Source: Ariolimax columbianus (taxonomy: Eukaryota > Mollusca > Gastropoda > Stylommatophora > Arionidae). Taken from it: a stretch of 64,000 bases of DNA. The notes below the pieces were generated by a model, which was given only the letters and a program-made list of their open reading frames with translations, ran no database searches and had not been told where the DNA came from. Made by a program: the position numbers and the translations under genes. The stretch is taken from positions 19,436,464 through 19,500,463 of the forward strand of contig JAVGWX010000018.1 of the NCBI GenBank assembly GCA_036924085.1, read 5' to 3'. Numbering within the stretch: the first letter of the stretch is position 1; each line of letters begins with the position of its first letter. Positions 33,177 to 44,004 of this stretch are shown here, piece by piece.

Positions 33177-34110
33177 ATGGTTGATGCCTTGTTTTTTCCA
33201 ACATATTTGTGTTTGTCATTACTTCTCAGTTCAGTTCAAGTGTCATCTCCGCATCGAAGGTCGGCTGCAATGGTTGATGCCTTGTTTTTTCCAACATATT
33301 TGTGTTTGTCATTACTTCTCAGTTCAGTTCAAGTGTCATCTCCGCATCGAAGGTCGGCTGCAATGGTTGATGCCTTGTTTTTTCCAACATATTTGTGTTT
33401 GTCATTACTTCTCAGTTCAGTTCAAGTGTCATCTCCGCATCGAAGGTCGGCTGCAATGGTTGATGCCTTGTTTTTTACAACATATTTGTGTTTGTCATTA
33501 CTTCTCAGTTCAGTTCAAGTGTCATCTCCGCATCGAAGGTCGGCTGCAATGGTTGATGCCTTGTTTTTTCCAACATATTTGTGTTTGTCATTACTTCTCA
33601 GTTCAGTTCAAGTGTCATCTCCGCATCGAAGGTCGGCTGCAATGGTTGATGCCTTGTTTTTTCCAACATATTTGTGTTTGTCATTACTTCTCAGTTCAGT
33701 TCAAGTGTCATCTCCGCATCGAAGGTCGGCTGCAATGGTTGATGCCTTGTTTTTTCCAACATATTTGTGTTTGTCATTACTTCTCAGTTCAGTTCAAGTG
33801 TCATCTCCGCATCGAAGGTCGGCTGCAATGGTTGATGCCTTGTTTTTTCCAACATATTTGTGTTTGTCATTACTTCTCAGTTCAGTTCAAGTGTCATCTC
33901 CGCATCGAAGGTCGGCTGCAATGGTTGATGCCTTGTTTTTTCCAACATATTTGTGTTTGTCATTACTTCTCAGTTCAGTTCAAGTGTCATCTCCGCATCG
34001 AAGGTCGGCTGCAATGGTTGATGCCTTGTTTTTTCCAACATATTTGTGTTTGTCATTACTTCTCAGTTCAGTTCAAGTGTCATCTCCGCATCGAAGGTCG
34101 GCTGCAATGG
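33177..34110. repeat. 93-bp tandem array made from an RTE-like ORF end
   Basis: Ten units with an exact 93-bp period, nearly identical; one unit has TTTTTACAAC where the others have TTTTTCCAAC, near 33475. On the minus strand each unit starts GCAGCCGACCTTCGATGCGG and reads the terminal codons ADLRCGDDT with a stop, then 3' UTR. The same terminal codons occur once at 58576-58620. The relic at 34115-34500 runs into the array in frame order. Since 93 is 31 codons, two plus-strand frames of over 300 codons stay open, but they are artefacts. Confidence 0.95.
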
Positions 34111-34500
34111 ATCTCCAGTGTACTCTATTTCTTGCCATAATGGTGCAATCTGATACGATTTTTCCAGCGCATCTCCTGATGTTATCAACTCACTTAAAAT
34201 GTTGTCTGCCTCTTGAACGACTGTCTTCCACCCTACCCTCCAGTATGATTTTCAACAAGGAGATATGTCTTGTTATATAACCAAATTAATATAACTGTAT
34301 AACCCTGATTTCGGTAATTAATTCATTTTCACCCCCAACTTTTTCAATACTTCCAAAATTGTTTTCTTCTCTTTCCAAGAAATACGACCGAATCTTCTAC
34401 GTATCAACATTTAGAGGGATTTAATACTCTTTTCCAACTTTTTCTTCATTGTCCGTGTTTCTGCACCATAAAGTAGTGACGAATATACCTGCTAATTCTC
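34111..34500 (-). pseudogene. RTE-like RT C-terminal relic feeding the 93-bp array
   Basis: Minus-strand blocks: a LLYGAET-like block near 34465, then RISWKEKK near 34375, then broken codons near 34270-34160. It ends with an ARNRVHWRSIAADL-like block at 34140-34100. The same family as 1-295. Frameshifted. Confidence 0.65.
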
Positions 34501-34790
34501 ATTTTCAAACTACTTTTAACAAAACGTGAATGGTTCAGGTATCTCAAATGTATGCTAGTCACTATCGATAATGATGAAACGCCCTTCCGCTCCAAGTGGA
34601 ACATAGGGATACCACATTAGCTGACCCCTTTATAGGAAAACTGTATTCCGGAATTTCCTGTTCCTGTTTCGACAGCTTCGTGTTTATATGATGACGTTGC
34701 TAGTTACATTCACAACTTCTTCATTCGCCTCTTACTATTTGCTGAAAAGTTACAGTATTCCTTTTCGTTTTTTTCCTCTTCTCTGTCTTC
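34501..34790. other. Unassigned spacer
   Basis: No recognised feature. Confidence 0.25.
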
Positions 34791-35195
34791 GTCTGGTTTT
34801 CTTCGTCTTCTCTTTCTCCTTCTCCTTCTTCTTCTTCTTCTTATTCCTCTTCTTTGTTTTCTTCTTCTGCCGCTTCTTGTTATTATTATTATTATTGCTT
34901 CTGTTTCTTCTTCTTCTTCTATTTCTTCGTTTTCTTCTGTTTTATCTTCTTTTTCTTCTTGTTTTCTCTTCTTCTTGCTCTTCTTTCTCTTCCTCCTCTT
35001 CGTCTTTGTCGCCTTCTTATACTTCTTCATTTTGTTATTGTTGTTCTGCTTCTTCGTCTTCTTCTCTTATGTGTCTGTCTTTTACTGCTGCTGTTTATTC
35101 TTTTTCCGTTTTGCTTATTTTCTATTTTCTTTTTTTTCTTTTTTCAATTTTCAAATAGCTTTTTCAATATCTTTGTTTCTTTTTTTTTTCCCCAT
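34791..35195. repeat. TTC-rich polypyrimidine tract
   Basis: About 400 bp of TTC, TTTC and TCC runs, with an (ATT)n stretch at 34880-34897. Frames on either strand are low-complexity artefacts. Confidence 0.9.
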
Positions 35196-35234
35196 AACTT
35201 TTTCTTTTTCGACGTTTGTTTTGAAAAGTACGAT

Positions 35235-35881
35235 TGTGGCGTAATGTCCTGTAAAGTGTTACGCGGTAGAAATATCTGGGAGCAGAAATGAATGCGGACG
35301 GTTCTAGAGCGGAGATCCAGGCAAGAACAGCGATGGCCATGGTCGCCCTGATCAGACTGCGAATGATCTGGAAAGACAAGAAAATTAGCCTTAAATCGAA
35401 GCTGACTTTAATGTATGCAATGGGCACCTCGGTATACCTCTACGCCTGTGAGACTTGGACTCTGACGGCTGCACTAGAACGTACAATTTGCGCAATGGAA
35501 ATTACATTTTTGCAGAGAATTCTTGGCATTTCATATCTGGATCTCGTTATAAACGAAAGTGTTCTTGAAAATGTAAGGAAGGAGTTAGGTCAATATAAAA
35601 ACATATTGACTATAATAAAAAGACGAACATTGACATCATCTGGACATATATCACGATCGATGGGGCTGACCAAGACCGTCTTGTAAGGCACTGTGCCTGA
35701 GAAGCGTGGGAGAGAAAGACCAAAACAAATGGGAGGCTAATATAAAAGAGGGGACGGGAAGGTCTATAGCTGAAACTAATACCCTGGCGAAAAATAGAGA
35801 CGTATGGCGGGAGCTGGTTGGACAAACTGCAATAACTGTGCCTCAGCGACCTTCTAGGTTACGGTACTGATGATGATGATG
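35235..35881 (+). pseudogene. RTE-like RT C-terminal end with ATG-rich tail
   Basis: The plus frame at 35288-35686 reads EIQARTAMAMVALIRLRMIW, TLMYAMGTSVYLYACETW and MEITFLQRILGISY, then SSGHISRSMGL, the order expected after an RT palm. A frameshift near 35690 leads to codons like RGRERPKQMG. The end is TCAGCGACCTTCTAGGTTAC followed by GATGATGATGATG at 35868-35880, as in other RTE copies. It is 5' truncated and only moderately decayed. Confidence 0.8.
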
Positions 35882-35987
35882 TCTTAGTTTACAGCGAGGC
35901 TGCGATATATGTGCCTTCGACCTGACAAATTCGATTCCAGTACAATATTTGGGACCAGATTTGCTTTCCCTTTTCGATCCCTAATCT
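35882..35987 (-). mobile_element. SINE-A fragment
   Basis: TTAGTTTACAGCGAGGCTGC, then CCTTCGACCTGACAAATTCG and TTTCGATCCCTAATC. It is 85-90% like the 44.67-kb copy by eye and starts exactly at the RTE tail. Confidence 0.6.
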
Positions 35988-36062
35988 CTTAGTCAGGCTG
36001 CATGACCGCAGCGTGTTTCCAGGACCGTCATTTGGAAGAGGAATTTAGTCTTGGTCAGTAAA
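35988..36062 (-). mobile_element. SINE-B fragment
   Basis: TAGTCAGGCTGCATGACCGC and GTGTTTCCAGGACCG match the inner body of minus-strand SINE-B copies. It abuts the SINE-A fragment. Confidence 0.5.
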
Positions 36063-36814
36063 GTCAATGTCTCTGACGCAAGCAAACTAGCTATGAATCA
36101 CTGTCTTATTCAGCCCCGCATCTTCGGTCCCCTATTTCTTCAGAATCTAGTTTCCACTCTTGTTTATCGAATTATATACACCCCAATACCTTGTTTGAGA
36201 ACCACTGGTGTAAAAGCTAGACATATGATACGGTATCTGTTTCGGGGAAACTGGAACTCTGCTGATAGGTTCATTATATGGACCTGCTGCCCTCTAATTA
36301 TTTCCCAGGTATCAGTTAAAGGGGTTGGGCACACTGAAGAAATAATGACGTCAGTGATTTGGGGGAAAATTGATCTCTATCGCTTACTTAACTAGGAAGT
36401 CTTTTCAGAGTGGTAAAATTGGAAAAGTCTTAGCCAGTCTGCTACGTCTTCATTGTTCGCTCTCAAATAATTTCATGTTTTCTTCTCGTGTTTCCGTCCC
36501 TGTCATACAGTTTATTCCGTAATTGCTTTGGGAGTGGCATGCTGTCACTCTGTTCCTCTGGTTCTTCCGTTCCTGTTTAACTGATTGACTTCATAGAGCC
36601 GATATATCGGCTCATAAATTCTCTTGCAATGCTATAGAGTTCATGTATTGGCTTGAACAATTGATATACACATACATACACGTTTCTTCATACCTAGTTG
36701 CCCTCATTGTTTACGTGCGTATACATTTTCTACAGGTCAGTTTCATATTCCAAAAATAGACGTGCCAAAATATTCCAAATTGAATAAGTTAACCTGGGCG
36801 TACGGGAAGTAAGA
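36063..36814. other. Unassigned region with an 18-bp perfect palindrome
   Basis: No gene recognised. GAGCCGATATATCGGCTC at 36596-36613 is a perfect palindrome. Confidence 0.4.
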
Positions 36815-36880
36815 CCAACGTGTGGTCAGGCAAAATATACTGATCAGATATCATAGTCAGGGTCAGGCCCTGTTCTGTGC
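36815..36880 (+). mobile_element. SINE-B head fragment
   Basis: GTGTGGTCAGGCAAAATATA, then CTGATCAGATATCATAGTCA. These are the head and one to two VNTR units only; the body is missing. Confidence 0.6.
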
Positions 36881-36904
36881 TTAGTAGATGGCTATTGAAA
36901 ACGA

Positions 36905-37140
36905 ATGCAGTAGAAAAAGAAGAAGAAGAAGAAAAAAAAGGAGAAGAAGAAGAAGAAGAAAACGAAAAAAAAATAAAGAAGAAAAAGAAATAGAAGAAAA
37001 AAAAAGAAGAAAAGGAAGACGAAGAAGAAGAAGAAGAAAAAGAAGAATAAAACGAAGAAGAAGGAGAAGAAAAAGAGGAAGAAGAAGAAGAAGAAGAAGA
37101 AGAAGAAAACTAAGAAGAAGAAGAAGAAGAAGAAGAAGTA
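36905..37140. repeat. GAA microsatellite
   Basis: About 235 bp of (GAA)n with AAA and GGA interruptions. Arg/Lys-rich frames are artefacts. Confidence 0.95.
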
Positions 37141-37970
37141 TCCAAAACAGAAGATGCGAATGGTTGTGGGATGCAAAAATACCCCGATCTTTTAGATGTG
37201 GTACATGCTGAGACTTGTGTCTGTGACTTCTGGATATAAGTTGGCCAAAGCCTAGATGAGGGAGACCACAAAAAGGGGCCACAAAAATACTTCAGAAATT
37301 AAGGGATCAAGAAACATGAGAGGAGCGTTGTGTATGGCACAGGCAGAGTTGACAGGTGACCACAGTTGAGGTGAAAATCCAGCAAGAAGAATGGTTCCAC
37401 ACTGACGATAGAATGTCAAATTACCACATAGTCATCACAACCATAAGTAAGGAATACGGAGAGTTCGCGGTTACCAAGCTGATAAATGATAACATGCAGT
37501 ATAGGGATGTATTTATACATACAGATTGATCGGTGCCATGCAACAAGATGTCTAGTTGGGGTTTCTAGGCTAGAGTGGGAGGGCTGCTCGTCGCTTAGCA
37601 GAACGAGGCATATTGAACAGCATCTTCCAGTAGAAGTTTGGAGATGGAAGCAGTGGCTACAGCAATGCGATGGCTGTCTGATACCTCTTTAACATGGGCA
37701 GTCATCGTTTCACACTCCTAAATCTCGTTCGGAAGGTACATGAGGGCTGGCTACGGCTTTAATCTGTGGCAGTCGGAGATACATCAAACCTGGAGTGTAC
37801 ATGAGGGCTGGCTACGGCTTTAGTGTGTGGCAGTCGGAAATACATCAAACCTGGAGGGTGTAGTGTGGATCCAGAGGCCAGATCATTTTAGGGATCAGAG
37901 CAACGAAAGAGATGAGAACCTGGCTTCACGTGCACTAATTTGTGGGTACACTAAAAGTTATTTCCCATCA
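37141..37970. other. Unassigned region with a ~60-bp direct duplication
   Basis: TACATGAGGGCTGGCTACGG starts at 37738 and again at 37798; the two ~60-bp copies run to about 37858. Around 37160-37400 the sequence has an RT-tail look, but I cannot identify a block with confidence. Confidence 0.4.
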
Positions 37971-38280
37971 CGAAGCGATGACGGCCACAACATCAGAAGG
38001 TTTTGTCTTAATAATGTGATGTGGCGCTGTATTAGGATTATAGTGAGGAAGATTATGCGCTGGTCATCAATCTCACTCTTATCCCGAGTTACCTTGGATC
38101 AGTAGCAAGTCTATTGGTCCAAACGACTAGAGATAGCTCGCGTAGCAGGCAGTTTGGTCTTACCTCCCGTGAAACCAGGGGTTGCTTGAAACTTTCTGGA
38201 TTCGATCGCCCACCGTTTCCGTTCATCAATGTGAGAGGTGAGTGCCTTAACCTCTTGATTACAGCGACCCCAAAGGGCAC
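37971..38280 (-). mobile_element. SINE-D copy 3
   Basis: Same orientation as 18428-18735. GAAGCGATGACGGCCACAAC at the left is the 3' end. ATCAATCTCACTCTTATCCC and TTACCTCCCGTGAAACCAGG lie in the body, and the tRNA-like head is at about 38195-38275. Confidence 0.75.
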
Positions 38281-38929
38281 ACTAGATATGGAGGGAAGTG
38301 ACATTTTGAAGTCTATCAATGACCGCCTGTTGGATAATGAAAGCGCAATAGATGAATCAGCTATTGACATACCGCAGATCTTTGATATCGAACGAGATTC
38401 GAGCGGAGACGCAAGGTAGGACTTTTGTTCAGCCAACGAGCTGCAGGAACCATCAGTATCCATCCGCTTCGTAAAACACTGAGAGAGGCTGGATACCTAT
38501 TGGTCTGCCAGGAGTGCAGTAAAGTCAATTCTTAGGAACAGAACAGAACAATGGTTAGCATGTTGATTGTGTGGCGGAGGTTTGGGATAAGCGATGAGAA
38601 AGGCAGATTTTCTTTATATTAAAGCACATGTACACGCCAGGACGTTAGGATTTTGAAAACAACAATTGTCAATTCATTTTACGAGCGTACGTATTACCAT
38701 TTCTCTCAGAGTACAGGTACAGGTACCCATTTACAGCTGGTTAGAATATATATTTCCAGTACCAGGATAAAAACATGTGTTTTTTGTTGCTATTAGATAA
38801 AACTGTAGCTCATTTGTTTGTTCCATACGGCTCTGTATATAAGAAGAACCACTTGAAATATTCTCAGAGAACAGATTCCTCTGGAATGAAGTACTCATGA
38901 CATGTAGCGTCATTAACAACAACATACAA
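38281..38929. other. Unassigned region
   Basis: An open stretch around 38290-38419 (plus) has no recognised domain. GATACTGATGGTTCCTGCAG at about 38440-38460 (minus) is nearly repeated at 29798-29815. A short SINE-E-like piece may lie at 38715-38745 (minus). Confidence 0.3.
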
Positions 38930-40860
38930 CCATACTTTACTTTACTTTACAACCATACAACAGCTAACTATATACAACCATCCAACAACTATTTACAATC
39001 ATACAACAAGCACATCCAACAGTGCAATTAGCTCTATAAATAACTTTATACGCCGATATGGCGACGGCGTGGTCTAGTGGTCTAGTGGTCTAGTGGTTCA
39101 GTGACACGGGTGACAATACTAAAGTATTGCATTAGCTCCTCGATCACAGCACCGGCCGCTACACCGGGAAGCAAACTCGTAGAGAATGCAGAAGTAAACA
39201 GACCGTTACATAAATTGCATGACGAAGTCGGATGTACTGGACTGACAGGCGCAAAATAAAAACATGGTGCAACGCACACAGCCTTTGGGAAATAAAGAAA
39301 TAAGGCAAACGTAAAAAAAACATTTGAAAAAAATGTACTTAATACAATTATAATGTACACCAATGCAACAATTAAATACAGCAATACAATAACATGATAT
39401 ACACACACATAACAATTGTGTTATCAACAACTAACTATATAGAAAAATACACCAACTATATACAACAGTGCATCTAATTCTATACATTACTAAACCAACT
39501 ATTTACACCAATACAACAATCATGCACAACAATACAATAATTATATACAACAATGTACTAACAAGCAATATACAAAACAATATAATAACTATATATAATA
39601 ATGTAACAATACAACAACTAGCTGTATACAATAATACAAAATCAAGCTCAATACAACAATTAGATATATACAACAACATAACAACTAAATATACGCAATA
39701 ATACAACAACTATCTATATACAGCAATACAACAACAAAGTTTATACAACAACATAACAACTAAATACAACAATACAAAAACTAATTTTATACAATCAAAC
39801 AACAACTAGATACATCAAAACAGCAACTAACTTTATACAACAATGCAACAATTCACTGTGCACAACAACACAACAACGGATTATAGGTAATCAAACAAAA
39901 ACTAACTATATACAACAATTCACTATACACAGCAATTTAACAACTTCCTATATACAACAATTCACTATATACAACAATTTAACAAGTATATGTAACCAAA
40001 CAACAACTAGCTATATACAATAATTCTCTATACACAACAATACAACAACTAACTATATACAACAATTCCTTATACATAACAATACAATAACTAACTGTAT
40101 TAAACACTTTAAAAACTAAATATATTCAACCAAAAAAACTGACTTTATACAATAATTCACTATACACAAAAATACAACAACTATCTTTATATATAACTAC
40201 AAGAAATCACTATACACAACAATACTACATCTATTCACTATACAAAGTAGTACAAATCCTAGTTATACATAACTACAAAAATGAACTATATAAAACATTA
40301 CTACAACTAACTATTTACAACAATACAACAATGCACTATACATAGTAATATACAACAACTAACTATATACAACAATTCACAATACATAAGAATACAACAA
40401 CTAACTATACATAACAATTCACTATACACAAAAATACGACAACTAACTATATATAACAATATAACAAATAAATATACACAACAATACAACAACTAACTGT
40501 AAAAAAGCAACAAAAAACAAACCATATACAACAATAAAATAACTAACTATACACAAAAATACAACATCTAACTATATACAACAACTAACTATATACAACA
40601 ATATAACAACTAACTATACACAACAATACAACAACTAACTACATACAACAATACAGCAACCCACTATATACATCAATACAACAACTTACTATATACAACA
40701 ATATAACAACTAACTATACACACAAATTCAACAACTAATTATACACAACAATTCAACAAATAACTGTACACAGCAATGCAACAACTAACTATATACAACA
40801 ATACATCAATTCACTATACACAACAATACAGTAACCAACTATATACAACAATAGCACATG
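38930..40860. repeat. ACAAC/ATAC-rich degenerate satellite
   Basis: Roughly 1.6 kb of imperfect units near 25 bp built from AACTAACTATATACAACAAT. It is interrupted by a SINE-C at 39058-39325. Units are strongly diverged, so the array is old or not homogenised. Confidence 0.9.
39058..39325 (+). mobile_element. tRNA-derived SINE-C, copy 3, with triplicated A-box octamer
   Basis: The head GACGGCGTGGTCTAGTGG is followed by two further copies of TCTAGTGG before TTCAGTGACACG. The B box region at about 39135-39160 is decayed. The core GACGAAGTCGGATGTACTGG and GACAGGCGCAAAATAAAA are clear. It interrupts the ACAAC satellite. Confidence 0.8.
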
Positions 40861-41462
40861 AGATGAACTGTCAAAAGGTTGTCAAGTAGCAACAAAATCA
40901 CACCTCATAGCTTAACTTTTTTCGGTAATATGTGGTAATCATTTATTTTTATTACGCAATCGTCAGTAATGGATGTTCTTGTTAGTGGTTACTGGGCTCC
41001 AAAACATAAATAGAACTCGGCAACGCTCGAATACTACGCAAATAAAATGTTTGAAATGTGTTGAATCCTATAATGTAGTGTCTGTATTCAGATCAGATAT
41101 CTCCAATAATAAATCCGACAGACTGTCGTAGTTGCTTCAGTTGAGGTGGTTAATGTCTTACCTGAAGTTTGGAGAGTTCGATAGGTTTAGTGTTGTTGCT
41201 TATGTCCACAAACACTGAGAGCTAACCAGACACTAGCCTAGACGACCGTTGTTTGGGAACATGGTTACTTTAAGCAAAAGACTGTAGCAAAGAAAAATAA
41301 CGAGGGCTCCAAATCGGTGATACTTTTTCTTGTTCCCCCTCCACTTTTTCTTTCTGCCTCTTCTTGTTTTTCTTCTTTTTCTTCTATTTCTTTTTGTTCT
41401 TCTTCTCATATATGGTATAAGAGCACCCCTACAGTCGGCCATCTTTATGGAAATATGAGTCA
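40861..41462. other. Spacer with short TTC tract
   Basis: No gene recognised. A TTCTTC-rich stretch lies at about 41340-41405. Confidence 0.35.
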
Positions 41463-41830
41463 AAAGGAGGCTTAGTGGTGCCGAGGAGGCTTAGTGGTAT
41501 CGAGGAGGCTTAGTGGTGTCGAGGAGGCTTAGTGGTGTCGGGGAGGCTTAGTGGTGTCGAGGAGGCTTAGTGGTGTCGGGGAGGCTTAGTGGTGTCGAGG
41601 AGGCTTAGTGGTGTCGAGGAAATGTGTCTACCTCGGGTGCCGGAGATCGCGTGTTCGAATCACGGTGGAGACAGGGATTTTTTTCCCGTGAATCTTCTGG
41701 TAAACATTCCCCTGATGTCTGGGTAGTGAGATCGCACTCCTGAGTTCAGTGTCGGGCACGTTAAAAATCCAAGGGCAATTAGAAATTGATTTGAGTAGGC
41801 TAACCGGCCGCTGCTCGAACATTATTCAAA
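41463..41830 (+). mobile_element. tRNA-derived SINE-F with amplified A-box region
   Basis: About eight units of 20 bp (GAGGAGGCTTAGTGGTGTCG), each holding the A-box-like GGCTTAGTGGTGTCG, fill 41463-41620. The last unit leads into GTCTACCTCGGGTGCCGG and then a B box GTGTTCGAATCACGG at about 41650. The body continues with AAACATTCCCCTGATGTCTG and GTTCAGTGTCGGGCACGTTA, ending near 41825. In a normal SINE the A box occurs once. Confidence 0.8.
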
Positions 41831-41989
41831 ATTCTAGTTAAAAATCTACTCAATTTATTTGTACTTTCCCCCAGGACTAGTAAGCCGCAGATGGTCTAAA
41901 ATACCTTCTACTGATAGTCGATAGGCTTCGGCTACCTGGCAACATACATTAACATGCGTGTCTGAATACCAGAATTCCAAGTATTCCTT

Positions 41990-42640
41990 CTTCTCATATA
42001 GCATGTCCTTTGTAGAACGTCGCTCCCATCACAGTCTGTCTGAAAGAAACTCGTTCCCTTGCCAAAACTCCAGCTTCCGCCACTGTCATACTCAGGCACT
42101 CCTGGATATCTTGGTGCCATCGTCTTCTTGGTCTACCCCTTCCTCTTTTGCCTGGCACCATACCTTCCATCACCGTCCTCTCAAGACCGTTGTGTCTCTT
42201 GATGTGACCAAAGTATTTGCATTTTCTAGCCAAAATGGAATTGATAAACCAGTTCTCCTCTATGCTCAACTCTTGCCGAATGTCTACATTTGTTCTTTTC
42301 TCTGTCCAGGGTATTCTGAGGATCTTTCTGTAACATTTTGACTCGAAGGATTCGATTCTTTGTCTAGAAGTTTTGTTAATCGTCCATGCTTCACAGCCAT
42401 AAGCTGCCACAGGAAAAACACAGGCTCTCAAGACTTTTACTTTTATCGTTTTGTTGGTGCCCTGCCATAATTTCTTCAGGCTGTTCAGTCTCTGCATTGC
42501 CATGGCTAGTCTTCTTCTGATTTCTTTCGAGCAGTCACCATTTTTGTCGATTCTGGAGCCCAGATATTCAAAATGTGTGACCTGATCTATTTCCTCACCG
42601 CCCACTGTAAGTAAGAACTCCATGAGTCAAAAACATTCTT
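41990..42640 (-). pseudogene. RTE-like RT C-terminal end, third copy of the 21.1-kb family
   Basis: A minus-strand frame from 42623 to 41994 is open. It has the same ordered blocks as at 21107-21763 (VGGEEIDQVTHFEYLGSRID to PGKRGRGRPRRRW). It shares FESKCYRK and WTEKRTN with the second duplication copy. The stop that ends the other copies is lost here (VMGATFYKGHA). The 3' end reads GGACATGCTATATGAG and lacks the long ATG tail. Confidence 0.85.
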
Positions 42641-42644
42641 GGTG

Positions 42645-43015
42645 TTTCTGTAATGATGGTTTCTTCGTCTTCCTCATTCGTCTTCAGACCTCGATTTGAA
42701 TGACTCTACTGAAGGTAGAAAACGACTTAAGGCTCCGTTCATCTCTGTAAGGCTTCTCGTGGAAGGACACTGGCTGTTCCTAAATGTTGTCGGTATATGA
42801 TGGGCAGGACTGGGAAATGTGTTCTGCTGTCATGGGGGCTGGGCTGAAGGCATAAAGGTTCGTACTGTCAATCTTTAACTTATTGTACAGATGGCATCTC
42901 AGTCTGTTGTGACTTGTGCGTAGCCGGAGAATGTTCACCTGGTCTCGTTAAGAGAGTTGGTGATAGGCAACTTTTGTTTTCTACGTGGCAATACTGGTCA
43001 CTTTATATGGTAGTT
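42645..43015 (-). pseudogene. Diverged I-like 3' end
   Basis: Minus-strand codons read QVNILRLRTSHNRLRCHLYN, KLKIDSTNL, then MTAEHISQSCPSYTD. They are homologous to the REQVVVF..RTGHNRLRYHL and TAEHLLQNCPTYED blocks of the 29.9-kb element, but from another subfamily. It is truncated and carries stops. It ends close to the RTE copy at 42640, with GAAGACGAAGAAACC as a possible tail. Confidence 0.7.
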
Positions 43016-43499
43016 TCTATATAAATTTGATATGCATGATGCAGTCGCTAGACCCATGCTAAACTATCTTTAGTTTCTTTTGACGACATCTGTGGTGGTG
43101 TAGTTGGCCTATTCTTTTTTTCTAAGCAAGGGTGTCTGGGATCAATCCAGGGAAACATTATGGTACGGATGAAGGTAATCATCATCAGAAGAAATAATAA
43201 TATAGACAATCTGTTTCGTCTACCAAAATCTAGGGACGTTTCTTTTCCACGAAGTAGTGCATCATCAATTAATAGAGGGAAACAGATAGGACCAAATGCA
43301 GCCTATGTTTGGACATCCGATGTAGTGTACACAACTAAAATCTAGACGAAGTTTCTTAATCACCTCAATCTCTACAGATTAGTTTTTGAGAACGTCGCAT
43401 CCAAAGATAGAATAATCATTATTAGGATTCATGAAGGTAAGCAGCGCATGATTTGTAGCATCAGGACCAGCAAACCAGAGATGCCAAGACCCTTCTACG
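43016..43499. other. Unassigned spacer
   Basis: A weak tRNA-like sequence around 43095-43150 (GTGTAGTTGGCC, then GGGATCAATCC) may be another SINE head. Nothing else recognised. Confidence 0.3.
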
Positions 43500-43786
43500 C
43501 CTCCACCTAGTGATCCTGGATAACATACAGCAACAGAGCAGACTAGCGAAGGAGAAGAAATCGAAGAAGGAAGGCAACCCGGTACGCAAAAATGCCTGCT
43601 CAAGTTGGATGTGTTGGACCGAAAGGTGCATATATCACAGTCAAGTTGTAAACTACGAAACAGTACATTCTGTTCTCTGAACAACATTCTGCTACTTATA
43701 ACAACAACTTTTCAGGGCTTGGAATTGGGGTATTGAGAACGAAGAAGAAGAAGAAGAAGAAGAAAAAGAAGAAGAAAAAGAAAAAG
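43500..43786 (+). mobile_element. SINE-A copy with GAA tail
   Basis: Begins GATCCTGGATAACATAC. The core is CAAGTTGGATGTGTTGGACC and GAAAGGTGCATATATCAC, then GTAAACTACGAAACAG. It ends GAGAACGAAGAAGAAG with a tail to 43786. Confidence 0.8.
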
Positions 43787-43787
43787 G

Positions 43788-44004
43788 CTAAGGAGAAGGG
43801 ATCGAAGAGGGAATGCTAACCAGGTACTCAAAAAATGCTTGCTGAAGTCGGATGTGTTGGACCGAAAGGTGCAAATATCGCAGCCAAGCTGTAAACTACG
43901 ACACAACGCATTCCATTCTCTGGACTACATTCTGCTACTTAAGCCCTTTCATGGTTTGGTAGTGGGAGATTGAGAACGAACGAAGAAGAAGAAGAAGATA
44001 CCAT
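43788..44004 (+). mobile_element. SINE-A copy with GAA tail
   Basis: Follows directly behind the previous tail in the same orientation. GCTGAAGTCGGATGTGTTGG and GGTGCAAATATCGCAGCC are clear. The 3' end is GAGAACGAACGAAG then (AAG)n to 44004. The 5' part begins within the GGAGAAGGGATCGAAGAGGG block. Confidence 0.85.

Noticed and set aside
33156..34280. 374- and 319-codon frames with a perfect 31-residue repeat
   Set aside because: The 93-bp unit is a multiple of three, so any stop-free unit gives a long frame. On the other strand the unit is the end of an RTE ORF.
36596..36613. 18-bp perfect palindrome as a regulatory site
   Set aside because: A single short palindrome with no gene nearby; chance is a sufficient explanation.
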